DNA of 64,000 nucleotides from Shimia sp040370365 (lineage in GTDB: Bacteria > Pseudomonadota > Alphaproteobacteria > Rhodobacterales > Rhodobacteraceae): assembly GCF_040370365.1 (NCBI RefSeq), contig NZ_BAABWQ010000001.1, positions 992,001 to 1,056,000 of the forward strand, read 5' to 3'. Positions within the stretch are counted from its first letter, which is position 1. Each line of letters begins with the position of its first letter. A program made the translations under genes and the position numbers. Below are positions 9,586 to 18,683 of this stretch, piece after piece. The notes beneath the pieces were generated by a model. It made no database searches. It saw only the letters and a program-made list of their open reading frames with translations, and had not been told where the DNA came from.

Positions 9586-10082
9586 TGTTTTTTCTCCAAG
9601 TCCGATTTTGGGCTCATGGTCGCCCGCGCCAGAAGATCGTGAAGCGTCGCGATCTCTTCTGGGGCTAAGCCGTTGAAAAGTGCCTTTTCATGGTCTTGCA
9701 CAGCCTTTTCGACTTTGTCCCAAAGGCGCCGACCTGCTGCCGTAACCGTAAGCGCATTGGTCCGACGATCCCCTTTGACAGGCTTGCGCTTTAGCACCCC
9801 CGCGCGTTCAAGTTCATCCACCACCACAACCACGCCAGAGCGTTTGATATTCAAAACATCAGACAATTCGGACTGGGAAATCCCCGGGCTAGAAATGACC
9901 ACTGCAAGGGTGGAAAAAGTGCCGGTGCGCAGGCCAAACGGCTCAAGCGTCTTGGCCATATCGTCTTGGATCAACAGATTGGCACGTTTCACTCTGTAGC
10001 CTATAAACTGACGCAAAAGCTTATCGCTTACCGAAGTTCCCGGCGCCTTGGGAGCAGTCGCATTGGTTTTCGAAAGCGGCAT
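9582..10082 (-). CDS. MarR family transcriptional regulator
   Basis: 166 residues. The winged helix lies at about 60-130: GISQSELSDVLNIKRSGVVVVVDELERAGVLKRKPVKGDRRTNAL contains recognition helix and wing. Position between the TRAP genes and the CoA ligase matches the CouR/FerR-type MarR repressors of hydroxycinnamate operons, whose ligand is the acyl-CoA thioester. A near-palindrome in the operon promoter (14,663-14,688) could be its operator. Ligand and site are inferences. Confidence 0.82.
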   Translation of the reverse strand: MPLSKTNATAPKAPGTSVSDKLLRQFIGYRVKRANLLIQDDMAKTLEPFGLRTGTFSTLAVVISSPGISQSELSDVLNIKRSGVVVVVDELERAGVLKRKPVKGDRRTNALTVTAAGRRLWDKVEKAVQDHEKALFNGLAPEEIATLHDLLARATMSPKSDLEKKQ

Positions 10083-10091
10083 GTGTTTCTC

Positions 10092-11414
10092 CTAGTTCAT
10101 CACAAGGTCGACCAGCCAATAGCTGAGCGCCGGAAAGCTGATTAGGATCGCGATACGACCAAACTCGGCCAAGATGAATGGCACCGTGCCTCGAAAAATC
10201 TGTTTCATCGGGATGTCTTTTGCCATCGCTGAGATCACAAACAAATTCATGCCCACAGGGGGGGTTATCAACCCCATCTCCACCACGACCAACGCGATGA
10301 TCCCGAACCACATGGCCTGCTGTTCTGGCAACAAACCAAAATCAAGCGCCATCACCGTTGGGAAGAAAACCGGCACCGTCAGAAGGATCATCGACAGGCT
10401 ATCCATCAAGCAGCCCATGACCAAGTAGAACACCACGATTGCCAGCAAGATCAGCATCGGTGCGATCTCAGAGGCCGCAAAGTATTGCGCAACATCCAGC
10501 GGCATGCGGCTGAGGGCAAGCGCGACATTAAACAGATCCGCCCCAAACACGATGGCAAAAATCATCGCACTGGTGCCCGCCGTATCAATGAGGCTTTCCA
10601 GAACCGAACGCAGAGTAAGCCCGCCTTTCAAAGTCCCCAAGACAAGCGTCAGGACAACACCCACAGATGCACCTTGGGCCGGGGTGAACAGGCCACCATA
10701 TATGCCGCCCAGAACAACGGTGAAAATGACCAAGACGTGCCAGATTTCTCCGATGGCGCGGATACGCTCCGAGAAATTGGACCGCTCACTCGTTGGCCCC
10801 TCTTCCGGAAACAGGCGAACGTAGATCGAGATCGCGATCATGAAGCCGACAACGGCCAAGACGCCGGGGACTGTCGCCGCTAGAAACAGTTTGACGATAT
10901 TTTGTTCTGTCAGCAGCGCAAAGATGATGAGAACGATCGAGGGCGGTATCAGAATGCCCAACGTCCCGCCGGCCGCAAGTGACCCCGCCGACAAGGCGCC
11001 CGAAAACCCGTGCTTGCGCATCTCTGGCATGGCCACACGCGTCATCGTCGAAGCGGTGGCCAGCGAAGACCCGGAAATTGAACCAAACAGCGCGCAACCT
11101 GCGACTGCAGCCATGGCAAGGCCGCCCCGCATATGGCCAATCCAAGCGCGCGCGGCATTGAAAATCGATGCCGAAATTCCAGATTTCGTCGCCAGATGGC
11201 CCATCAAGATGAACAGAGGAATGACGGCAAAGTCATATGACATGAACTTGTCGACCCACGCGGTGCTCAGATAGAATTTTAAGCTCGCGAAAGAACTGAG
11301 TTGGATGTAGCCAACGACACCCGCCAGAGCCATCGCCAGCGCGATCGGCATCCTCATAAAGATGAGGACAAACAGTCCGACGATAAGAACGATTGAGAAG
11401 ACGAAAGGGTCCAT
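10092..11414 (-). CDS. dctM: TRAP transporter large permease, DctM family
   Basis: 440 residues, about 12 hydrophobic segments, with GSISGSSLATASTMTRVAMP, GTLGILIPPSIVLIIFALL and GLITPPVGMNLFVI, all diagnostic of DctM. It is the second TRAP system of the window and lies inside the hydroxycinnamate-type operon, so uptake of a phenylpropenoid or related acid is inferred. One-base overlap with the dctQ stop. Confidence 0.9.
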   Translation of the reverse strand: MDPFVFSIVLIVGLFVLIFMRMPIALAMALAGVVGYIQLSSFASLKFYLSTAWVDKFMSYDFAVIPLFILMGHLATKSGISASIFNAARAWIGHMRGGLAMAAVAGCALFGSISGSSLATASTMTRVAMPEMRKHGFSGALSAGSLAAGGTLGILIPPSIVLIIFALLTEQNIVKLFLAATVPGVLAVVGFMIAISIYVRLFPEEGPTSERSNFSERIRAIGEIWHVLVIFTVVLGGIYGGLFTPAQGASVGVVLTLVLGTLKGGLTLRSVLESLIDTAGTSAMIFAIVFGADLFNVALALSRMPLDVAQYFAASEIAPMLILLAIVVFYLVMGCLMDSLSMILLTVPVFFPTVMALDFGLLPEQQAMWFGIIALVVVEMGLITPPVGMNLFVISAMAKDIPMKQIFRGTVPFILAEFGRIAILISFPALSYWLVDLVMN

Positions 11415-11950
11415 CAGGCACCTACTTTTCTTGCAAGACGCGGCATTAGGTCAGACAAGCTTTGAACAACCGCAACGAAAGCGGACAGTCCGGATCCAAA
11501 TACGGCTGGCACATAGGCCCACCAAACCGGAACGCGAAGCAACATTGTGCGGTCTCCATATCCGTGCACCTCCCAAAGACCATGAAAGAGTCGCCAACAA
11601 ACGAAGGCCCACCCGATTGCAAAGAGCAGGGTCCAGACGGCATCCACGGTTTGGTTCACTCGGCCCGGCAGCCAACCGGTGAACACATCAACCATGACGT
11701 GGCCTTTGGTGAGCTGACAAAGCGGTAGGAAGAGTGAGGCGCATGTTGCGCATGCCAACTCCACCAGTTCAAATTCGCCCCGCATCGCTCCAAAGCCGAG
11801 TAAACTCTTGGCTATGGAAAAGGTCACAAAGAAGGCCGCGCCAAAAATGACCAATCCACCGACAGCTGCGCTGGAAACGCAAATTCGGTGCAACAAGGTG
11901 ATCAGAGGGGCACGGGGCCCCTCTTTTGAGTCTGTAAATATCTCAGACAT
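11414..11950 (-). CDS. dctQ: TRAP transporter small permease, DctQ family
   Basis: 178 residues from the ATG at 11,950 (MSEIFTDSKEGPRAP); a longer frame upstream would run into the preceding dctP gene and is less likely. Four hydrophobic segments with ELVELACATCASLFLPLCQLTKGHVMVD typical of DctQ. The start lies four bases after the dctP stop codon. Confidence 0.85.
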   Translation of the reverse strand: MSEIFTDSKEGPRAPLITLLHRICVSSAAVGGLVIFGAAFFVTFSIAKSLLGFGAMRGEFELVELACATCASLFLPLCQLTKGHVMVDVFTGWLPGRVNQTVDAVWTLLFAIGWAFVCWRLFHGLWEVHGYGDRTMLLRVPVWWAYVPAVFGSGLSAFVAVVQSLSDLMPRLARKVGA

Positions 11951-11954
11951 TTTA

Positions 11955-12995
11955 CTAGCCTGCGTCGAGCAATTCGTTGGCGCGTGCCATGATCGCTGCG
12001 CCATCAAGGCCTTTGTCATTGAGCTTGCCAATCCAAGCGTCATGAACTGGTGACGCCGCTTCTACCCAGCTTGCGATTTCTTCGGCTGGGATGGTTTCAA
12101 TCGTATTGCCTTGCTTTTCGACAACGCCACGACCGTAGGCTTCAAAGCCATCGAACTGCGCACCAATGCGGCGGGACAGATCAATGCCTGATGCTGCGTC
12201 GATGACGCCGCGCAGGTCATCAGACATACCTTCATATTTCGCTTCGTTCATCAAAAGCGAGAACGTGTTGGCATAAAGGCCACGTGCACCTTCTGCTGGT
12301 TCGGATGTGAAGGATGTCAGTTCCTGCAGTTTAAACGCCGGCACAACCTCATACGGCAGGCAACAGCCATCGATGACGCCACTAGACAAGCCGGAGACCA
12401 TCTCAGTTACCGGGAAGAAAACGACCTCGGCACCAAAGCCCGCAAGCATCTCGCCAGTTGCCTGGTTCGGCGCACGCAGTTTCAATCCTTGCAAATCAGC
12501 AGCACTCAGCACCGGAGCATCGCGCGTGTGCAGCTTGCCACCATCATGCGTGTGGAAAGCCAAAGGCTTCATGCCGCGGTAATCATCTGCGCCGAATTCA
12601 TCCATCAAAGTGTGCAACACCACGGATGTCTTTTCCGCATTTGTCACCATGAATGGGTTCGACATGGTTTCCGCTACGGGGAAGCGATCTGGCGTATAGA
12701 CCGGCAGTGTCCACGCGATGTCGCAAATGCCGTTGCGCACCTGATCGGCAAGCTGCGGCGGTCTTCCACCAAGCTGCATCGCTGGAAAAATTTGAACTTC
12801 GATAGCGCCCTCAGATGCTTCTGTAAGCTCGGCAGCCCATACTTCAAAGAAGCGCGAATGCATCGGAGCGACAGGTGGCAAGAAGTGGTGCAGACGAAGC
12901 GTTACTTCTGCCGCACTTGCACGCGAAACCAGAGCAGGTGTCGCAAGCGCTGCGCCCATTGAGGCAATTGCCGTACGGCGGGTCATATTGGTCAT
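11955..12995 (-). CDS. dctP: TRAP transporter solute-binding protein, DctP family
   Basis: 346 residues. The N-terminus (TRRTAIASMGAALATPALV, then SRASAA) is an export signal with a twin arginine and could use Tat or Sec. The mature protein shows DctP landmarks: HHFLPPVAPMHSRFFEVWA, NPFMVTNAEKTS, LQGLKLRAPNQATGEML and SGLSSGVIDG with the arginine that usually binds the ligand carboxylate. First of the three TRAP genes in this operon. Confidence 0.88.
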   Translation of the reverse strand: MTNMTRRTAIASMGAALATPALVSRASAAEVTLRLHHFLPPVAPMHSRFFEVWAAELTEASEGAIEVQIFPAMQLGGRPPQLADQVRNGICDIAWTLPVYTPDRFPVAETMSNPFMVTNAEKTSVVLHTLMDEFGADDYRGMKPLAFHTHDGGKLHTRDAPVLSAADLQGLKLRAPNQATGEMLAGFGAEVVFFPVTEMVSGLSSGVIDGCCLPYEVVPAFKLQELTSFTSEPAEGARGLYANTFSLLMNEAKYEGMSDDLRGVIDAASGIDLSRRIGAQFDGFEAYGRGVVEKQGNTIETIPAEEIASWVEAASPVHDAWIGKLNDKGLDGAAIMARANELLDAG

Positions 12996-13042
12996 TTGGT
13001 TTCCTCCCTAAAATGACGTGGTCAGCAACTTTGCTTTCGGTG

Positions 13043-13825
13043 TCAGCGAAAGACGGGTTTACGTTTTTCGAGAAATGCCTTGAGGCCCTCTTCGGCGTCT
13101 GCACTGGTCTGAGAGACAGCGGCTGCAAGGCTTTCGGTGAAGAGACCGTCGCTGCGCGACATGTCTGAAATGCGGCTGATCGCTTGGATCATCATGTAAT
13201 TGGACAAAGACGCGTTATGGGCGATGCCATTGGCCAGTTCACGGGCCTTGGCAAGCGCCTCACCTTCTCCAACGGCGTAATGGGTGAGGCCCATCGCGAG
13301 CCCCTCTTCGGTGCCGAATTTGCGACCGGTCAGCATCATTTCGCACATCCGGTCCGCGCCCAAGATGCGGCCAACCCGAACTGTAGCGCCACCGCCAACA
13401 AAGATACCACGGCGCCCCTCGGGCAGTTGGAAAATGCAGGACGGTTCTGCGATGCGCACGTGGGTAGAGGCGGCAAGCTCTAGCCCGCCCCCAATGACAG
13501 CCCCGAACATCGCAGACACAACCGGAAGACCGGACATCTGGATCACATCCATAACCCGGTGCCAATTGCGCGAATGGCGCATGGTGCCTTCTGCATCGCG
13601 CGCAACATGTTCTGAGAGGTCCAAACCAGAGCAGTAATGACCAGCCGTACCCGTCAGGATCACAACACGCACGCCTTTGGGCGGCTTTGAGAAGAACGCA
13701 TCAATCGCATCAAGCAGCTCATCACACATGGCGTTTCGCTTTGCGGGGCGATTCATCGTCAGCGTCGCAACAGGTCCATCAATATCTACGAGCAACACGG
13801 TGTCTTTGGCTTCGGGCTTTGTCAC
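13043..13825 (-). CDS. enoyl-CoA hydratase/isomerase (crotonase) family protein
   Basis: 260 residues from a GTG start placed 5 bases after AAGGAAG; an upstream ATG would overlap the preceding SDR gene. Crotonase features: HYCSGLDLSEH (CoA/oxyanion loop), GAVIGGGLELAAS (oxyanion hole and first acid), and a second acid in LPEGRRGIFVGGG. In this operon it would hydrate a hydroxycinnamoyl-CoA, either to a beta-hydroxyacyl-CoA or with lyase action; the adjacent SDR and amidohydrolase favour the non-lyase route. Confidence 0.83.
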   Translation of the reverse strand: MTKPEAKDTVLLVDIDGPVATLTMNRPAKRNAMCDELLDAIDAFFSKPPKGVRVVILTGTAGHYCSGLDLSEHVARDAEGTMRHSRNWHRVMDVIQMSGLPVVSAMFGAVIGGGLELAASTHVRIAEPSCIFQLPEGRRGIFVGGGATVRVGRILGADRMCEMMLTGRKFGTEEGLAMGLTHYAVGEGEALAKARELANGIAHNASLSNYMMIQAISRISDMSRSDGLFTESLAAAVSQTSADAEEGLKAFLEKRKPVFR

Positions 13826-13835
13826 AAAATCTTCC

Positions 13836-14600
13836 TTACTTAATTGGCATGCGCGCTGCCGCATCGAGACGGATCACAGTTCCGTTCAGCATTGGGTTCT
13901 CAACAATGCTTTGTGCAAGCTGCGCGTATTCGTCGGCGTCGCCCATACGCGATGGGTATGGGACAGCCTTGAGGATCTCGGCGCGAATATCATCTGGCAG
14001 GCCAGCGCTCATGGATGTCTCAAAAAGACCGGGCGCAATCGCCATAACCCGGATGCCAAAGCGCGCAAGTTCTCGGGCGGCGGGAAGGGTCATCGAAACG
14101 ATTCCCCCCTTTGAAGCCGAATAGGCGGCCTGCCCGATTTGTCCGTCTTCGAAGGCGACGGACGCGGTGTTGATGATCACGCCACGGGCATTGTCAGCGC
14201 CGATCGGATCAGCAGCAGCCATCGCACGCGCTGCGATATTCATGACTGTATAGGTGCCCAGAAGGTTGACGCGGATCGCCTGCTCAAAACTGTCGATGGA
14301 TAAGCTGCCATCACGCGGAAGAATGCGTGCCGCTGTGCCGATTCCGGCACAATTGACAACCACACGGGGAGTGCCCTGCGCAGCCTCAATTTCAAGAAAA
14401 GCAGCCTCAACGGCAGCGCTGTCAGAGACGTCAACCGCATGGGCGGACCCGCAAATTTCGGCTGCGACGCTTTGCGCGGCCTCTTTGCTGAGGTCCAAGC
14501 ATGCAACAGCAGCGCCAGCCTTGGCAAATCGACGGGCGGTTGCGGCGCCCAAGCCGCTTCCAGCACCGGTTACGGCAACAGACATATCCTGTAGAATCAT
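13836..14600 (-). CDS. SDR-family 3-hydroxyacyl-CoA dehydrogenase-type oxidoreductase
   Basis: 254 residues from the ATG at 14,600, which has AGGGAGAG about 6 bases upstream. SDR signatures: VTGAGSGLGAATARRF for NAD(P), NCAG, catalytic Ser in NTASVAFEDG and YSASKGG. GQIGQAAYSASKGGIVSM resembles type II 3-hydroxyacyl-CoA dehydrogenases. First gene of the minus-strand operon, so it probably oxidises the hydroxyacyl-CoA made by the crotonase. Confidence 0.83.
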   Translation of the reverse strand: MILQDMSVAVTGAGSGLGAATARRFAKAGAAVACLDLSKEAAQSVAAEICGSAHAVDVSDSAAVEAAFLEIEAAQGTPRVVVNCAGIGTAARILPRDGSLSIDSFEQAIRVNLLGTYTVMNIAARAMAAADPIGADNARGVIINTASVAFEDGQIGQAAYSASKGGIVSMTLPAARELARFGIRVMAIAPGLFETSMSAGLPDDIRAEILKAVPYPSRMGDADEYAQLAQSIVENPMLNGTVIRLDAAARMPIK

Positions 14601-14662
14601 TCGCTCTCTCCCTGAGGTAAATAAGCACAAGAAAGAACAGTTCAGTCAATGAACATTTATAA

Positions 14663-14688
14663 CACAACTAAATCAATGGTTTATTGTG
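14663..14688. promoter_or_regulatory. imperfect palindrome in the hydroxycinnamate-type operon promoter
   Basis: CACAACTAAA at 14,663-14,672 and TTTATTGTG at 14,680-14,688 form inverted arms with one base missing, around a 7-base centre, 63 bases before the SDR start codon. The length suits a MarR dimer; the operon carries a marR gene. Proposed operator, not proven. Confidence 0.4.
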
Positions 14689-14730
14689 AAATTGACGAAA
14701 TTTGCAGAAAAAGTGAGTGCCCCATTCGGG

Positions 14731-15651
14731 CTACCTCATTGCCTCCAGAGAGACCGTTGCGTCCGATAGAGCGGCGCGAAATAGACCCGCTAGAGCAGAT
14801 GTATTTTCCTCAGACCGGGCCATGATCCCAACCGCGCCTTCCGTGGAGCGCATGTCGATGTCCAAAGCCACAAGTCGCCCCGCATCTAAGTCATCCGCCA
14901 CAACCCCGCGCGAGATAAACCAGACCGGGTGCAACGTCCCCAGGGTCATCGCCCGTCCCAGCGCACCTGAAACGCATTCGATCCTGTCACCAAACAAAGC
15001 CATCCCCCGCGACAGCATCAGCTGCGCCAAGAGTGGCCGGATAGCGGCCGCATCGGGGGGATAGATGATCAGGTCGTCTTCAATCTGCTCAAGCCGTGTC
15101 GCATCACGTCTGGGATGGTCAGGCGCGACGACTGCAACAACACTCTCCGCATAAAGCGCGGTGAATGAAAGGCCACGCATCGACTCGGCATTGCCCAATC
15201 GACCAACGACAAGATCAAGCTCTCCGCTACGCAGGCAATCCGTCAGGAAGCCGTGGGAGCCCTCATCCACATGCAGGATCGTATCAGGAGAAAGACTACG
15301 GAACGCCTCAATTGCTTTGGGCAAGATCTGCGCCGCAACGCTGGGCAGCACGCCAATTTTCAGAACATGCCCGCCTGCCTCGCTTAAGGACGCAATACTG
15401 TTGATCCCTTGGCGCAGGGCGGCGGTGCTCTGTTCGGCGTATTGTAGGAATACCTTGCCTTCAGGTGTTAACCGCACACCGGACCGGTCCCGCGCCATTA
15501 AGGTGACTCCCAGGATCTCCTCCAGGTCGCGCAGGGTTTTCGAGATGGCAGGCTGTGTCAGGTTCAGCTGCTCTGCAGCACGTTTCAAACGCTTGGCCCG
15601 TGCAATCACGACGAAGGCTTCGAGGTGGCGGAACTTGATTCTACGATCCAT
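14731..15651 (-). CDS. pcaQ: LysR family regulator, PcaQ-like
   Basis: 306 residues. The N-terminal helix-turn-helix (about 8-65) begins IKFRHLEAFVVIARAKRLKR and continues LNLTQPAISKTLRDLEEILG, close to PcaQ proteins (IKFRHLQTF). The C-terminal part is a periplasmic-binding-like effector domain. It is transcribed away from pobA across a 106-base gap. PcaQ activates protocatechuate genes in response to a pathway intermediate; here the divergent target would be the pobA-pca operon. Confidence 0.8.
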   Translation of the reverse strand: MDRRIKFRHLEAFVVIARAKRLKRAAEQLNLTQPAISKTLRDLEEILGVTLMARDRSGVRLTPEGKVFLQYAEQSTAALRQGINSIASLSEAGGHVLKIGVLPSVAAQILPKAIEAFRSLSPDTILHVDEGSHGFLTDCLRSGELDLVVGRLGNAESMRGLSFTALYAESVVAVVAPDHPRRDATRLEQIEDDLIIYPPDAAAIRPLLAQLMLSRGMALFGDRIECVSGALGRAMTLGTLHPVWFISRGVVADDLDAGRLVALDIDMRSTEGAVGIMARSEENTSALAGLFRAALSDATVSLEAMR

Positions 15652-15757
15652 TTGATACCATTTTCAGCAACTATAACGGCCAATATATCAATTTACTTTC
15701 CTCTTTTATGTATCAGAATGTCCCCAGAGGAAAGATGCCAATGAACGTGGGGGATTC

Positions 15758-16927
15758 ATGAAAACAAATGTAGCGATCATCGGGGGTGGCCCCTCTGGGC
15801 TTTTGCTTTCTCAACTTCTGCACACGCGTGGCATCGAAAGCATCGTCTTGGAACGCAAAACCAAAGACTACGTGCTTGGCCGCATTCGTGCAGGCGTCTT
15901 GGAGCAAGGGATGGTCAGCCTCATGGAAGAGGCCGGCTGCGCCGACCGATTGCATGCAGAATGCTTTGTCCATGACGGAACCTTTGTGGCCTACGGAGAT
16001 GAGATGTTTCGCATCGACTTCAAGGAACACACTGGCACCCCCGTCATCGTCTACGGTCAAACCGAAGTCACCCGCGACCTTTATGAAGCTCGTGAAAAGG
16101 CAGACGGACAAATCGAATTCAACGTCGAAGACGTGGTGATACACAACGCGGACTCTGACGCCCCCTATGTGACCTATACTGTGGACGGACAAGAGCGCCG
16201 GATCGATTGCGACTTTGTCGCCGGGTGCGACGGCTTTCACGGGGTCAGCCGTAAAACCATTCCGGCGGACAAGCTACGCGAATACGAAAAAGTATATCCT
16301 TTTGGCTGGCTTGGCATTCTCAGCGAAACGCCCCCAATCAATCATGAGCTGATCTATTCCAATTCTGAGCGCGGGTTTGCGCTTGCCTCGATGCGCAATG
16401 AAAACCTGTGCCGTTACTACATCCAGTGTTCGCTGTATGACACCGAAGAAGATTGGTCCGACGAGGCGTTCTGGGAGGAATTCAAGAAACGCATTCCTGC
16501 CGATCAAGCTGAAAAACTGATCACCGGGCCGAGCATCGAGAAATCCATCGCACCACTTCGGTCATTTGTGACCGAGCCAATGCGGTGGGGTCGACTGTTC
16601 CTTTGTGGGGACGCCGCACACATTGTGCCGCCCACGGGCGCCAAAGGCCTGAACACAGCGGCTTCCGATGTGCACTACCTTTACAATGGATTGCGCGATT
16701 ATTACGAAAACGGCAGTTCAAAAGGCATCGACAGCTATTCTGAAAAGGCGCTTGCGCGGGTTTGGAAAGCGGAACGCTTTAGCTGGTGGTTCTCATCCTT
16801 GATGCATCGCTATCCGGATCAGACCGAATTCGACCTAAAGATGCAGGTCGCAGAACTGGAATACCTACGTAGCAATGAAGCCGCACAACGTGCCATGGCA
16901 GAAAACTACGTCGGGTTGCCTTACTGA
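15758..16927 (+). CDS. pobA: 4-hydroxybenzoate 3-monooxygenase
   Basis: 389 residues, the usual PobA length. FAD motif GGGPSGLLLSQLL at 8-20, ERKTKDYVLGRIRAGVLEQG, the DG motif CDGFHG and the second FAD motif GDAAHIVPPTGAKGLN. It hydroxylates 4-hydroxybenzoate to protocatechuate with NAD(P)H and O2. First gene of the pca operon; its stop overlaps the pcaC start (TGATG). Confidence 0.95.
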   Translation: MKTNVAIIGGGPSGLLLSQLLHTRGIESIVLERKTKDYVLGRIRAGVLEQGMVSLMEEAGCADRLHAECFVHDGTFVAYGDEMFRIDFKEHTGTPVIVYGQTEVTRDLYEAREKADGQIEFNVEDVVIHNADSDAPYVTYTVDGQERRIDCDFVAGCDGFHGVSRKTIPADKLREYEKVYPFGWLGILSETPPINHELIYSNSERGFALASMRNENLCRYYIQCSLYDTEEDWSDEAFWEEFKKRIPADQAEKLITGPSIEKSIAPLRSFVTEPMRWGRLFLCGDAAHIVPPTGAKGLNTAASDVHYLYNGLRDYYENGSSKGIDSYSEKALARVWKAERFSWWFSSLMHRYPDQTEFDLKMQVAELEYLRSNEAAQRAMAENYVGLPY

Positions 16928-17319
16928 TGGAACGCAAGATGACAAACCGATACGAAGCAGGCATGAAAACACGCCGTCAGGTGTTGGGTGACGCCCATGT
17001 AGATCGCGCCGAGGCCAATAAGGTCAACTTTGATGCGCCCTTCCAATCCATGATCACTGAAGGGGCGTGGGGCACGCTTTGGTCCGACGATACGATCCCG
17101 CATCGCGAGCGGTCGATGCTGACATTGGCCCTGCTGGCGGCGACCGGGAATTTCGAAGAAATCCCCATGCACATCCGGGCCACACAGAATACTGGCGCGT
17201 CACCGCAAGACGTGCTGCAAGCCTTTATGCACGTCGCTGTCTACGCTGGCGTACCTGCTGCAAACCATGCCATCAAACTCGCAAAGCAAACCTATGCCGA
17301 ACTGGGAGTCGAGATATGA
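16927..17319 (+). CDS. pcaC: 4-carboxymuconolactone decarboxylase
   Basis: 130 residues, standard size for stand-alone PcaC. NFDAPFQSMITEGAWGTLW and SMLTLALLAATGNFEEI are characteristic, and HVAVYAGVPAANHAI closes the active-site region. Converts 4-carboxymuconolactone to beta-ketoadipate enol-lactone. An ATG at 16,939 is an alternative start. It ends by ATGA overlap with pcaH. Confidence 0.92.
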   Translation: MERKMTNRYEAGMKTRRQVLGDAHVDRAEANKVNFDAPFQSMITEGAWGTLWSDDTIPHRERSMLTLALLAATGNFEEIPMHIRATQNTGASPQDVLQAFMHVAVYAGVPAANHAIKLAKQTYAELGVEI

Positions 17320-18059
17320 GCCTAGTAGCCCCACCAAAAACAGGTGGCTTTGTGCCACGTGACCGCGATTGGCAGCCTGACGCACTGACGCCATGGTACA
17401 AGACCAGCGTCAAACGCAGTCCCCAATCGGCGCTGCTGTCCTTCCCAACCACCCTTTCGGAAGAGACATCCCCCGTCTTCGGACACAACATGCTGGGCGA
17501 GTTGGACAACGACCTGCTGTTAAACTACGCCAAGCCGGGTGAAAGCGCGATTGGTCCCCGCATCATCGTGCATGGTCGGGTACTTGACGAAAACGGGCGC
17601 GGCGTCCCAAACGCGCTGCTTGAATTCTGGCAGGCCAACGCGGGCGGTCGCTACCGCCACAAAAAGGAAAGCTACCAAGCGGCGCTTGATCCCAATTTTG
17701 GCGGATGCGGTCGCACCATCACGGCCGAAGACGGATCCTACGAATTCCGCACCATTCAGCCCGGTCCCTACCCGTGGCCAAACGGCATGAACGATTGGCG
17801 CCCTGCCCACATTCACTTCTCGGTTTTCGGTCATGGATTTGCGCAACGTCTGATCACACAGATGTATTTCGAGGGGGACCCGCACATCCCGCTGTGCCCA
17901 ATTGTCGGCGTCCTGAAATCCCAAGAGGCTGTAGACGCGCTAACCGCGCCGCTGGACATGAACCGCACCGTGCCAATGGACAGCCGCGCTTTCAAATTCG
18001 ACATTGTTCTGCGTGGGCAGCGGCAGACCTATTTTGAGAACCGAAAGGAGGGTTTGTAA
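17316..18059 (+). CDS. pcaH: protocatechuate 3,4-dioxygenase beta subunit
   Basis: 247 residues from the ATG overlapping the pcaC stop; longer upstream starts would lie inside pcaC. Iron ligands are visible: Tyr in GRYRHKKE, Tyr in GPYPWPNG, and two His in WRPAHIHFSVFG. GHNMLGELDNDLLLNYA is typical of the N-terminal region. With PcaG it opens protocatechuate to 3-carboxymuconate. pcaG follows after two bases. Confidence 0.95.
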   Translation: MSLVAPPKTGGFVPRDRDWQPDALTPWYKTSVKRSPQSALLSFPTTLSEETSPVFGHNMLGELDNDLLLNYAKPGESAIGPRIIVHGRVLDENGRGVPNALLEFWQANAGGRYRHKKESYQAALDPNFGGCGRTITAEDGSYEFRTIQPGPYPWPNGMNDWRPAHIHFSVFGHGFAQRLITQMYFEGDPHIPLCPIVGVLKSQEAVDALTAPLDMNRTVPMDSRAFKFDIVLRGQRQTYFENRKEGL

Positions 18060-18061
18060 GA

Positions 18062-18676
18062 ATGGTACAGAAACTCGACTATCTTCGCGAAAGCCCCAGC
18101 CAGACCGCAGGCCCCTACGTCCACATCGGTTGCACACCCAATTTCACCGGCATCGAAATCTACGGAGGTGATCTGGGCACATCGATGAAAACCGGCCCTG
18201 TTCAGGGCGAGGAAATCATCGTCAAGGGTATCGTCTATGACGGCACCGGCACCCCTCTGCGCGACGCCATGATTGAGGTTTGGCAACCCGACGCCGCCGG
18301 GCTATTTCCTTCTGCAAACGAAACCCGCGGTACGGCTGATCCGAACTTTGTTGGGTGGGGGCGTTCTTCGGGCGATATGGAGACGGGAGAGTTCACCTTT
18401 GACACCGTTAAGCCCGGTGCAGTGCCGTGGCCTGACGGACAAATGCAGGCGCCTCATATCACCGCTTGGATTGTCGCTCGCGGCATCAATATCGGCCTGC
18501 ACACGCGCATCTACTTTGAAGATGAGGCGGAGGCCAATGCAACCGATCCGATACTGACGCGCATAGAGCATCAAAACCGCGTTCCGACCTTGCTCGCCAA
18601 AAAGCTCAAGGACGGAGAATACAGGTTCGATATCCACCTTCAGGGTTCGAACGAAACCATCTTCTTTGACATTTGA
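18062..18676 (+). CDS. pcaG: protocatechuate 3,4-dioxygenase alpha subunit
   Basis: 204 residues, the usual alpha-subunit length. SPSQTAGPYVHIGC near the N-terminus, IEVWQPDAAGLFPS, and APHITAWIVARGINIGLHTRIYF are PcaG traits; the alpha subunit lacks the full set of iron ligands. Works as a heteromultimer with PcaH. Confidence 0.94.
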   Translation: MVQKLDYLRESPSQTAGPYVHIGCTPNFTGIEIYGGDLGTSMKTGPVQGEEIIVKGIVYDGTGTPLRDAMIEVWQPDAAGLFPSANETRGTADPNFVGWGRSSGDMETGEFTFDTVKPGAVPWPDGQMQAPHITAWIVARGINIGLHTRIYFEDEAEANATDPILTRIEHQNRVPTLLAKKLKDGEYRFDIHLQGSNETIFFDI

Positions 18677-18683
18677 GGCCACC

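Noticed and set aside
15652..15757. A defined PcaQ box between pcaQ and pobA
   Set aside because: ATAACGGCCAATAT is present, but it does not fit the known ATAACC-N4-GGTTAA pattern well enough to annotate.
17067..17315. Upstream extension of pcaH
   Set aside because: It overlaps pcaC and lacks PcaH similarity; the ATG at 17,316 overlaps the pcaC stop as in coupled genes.
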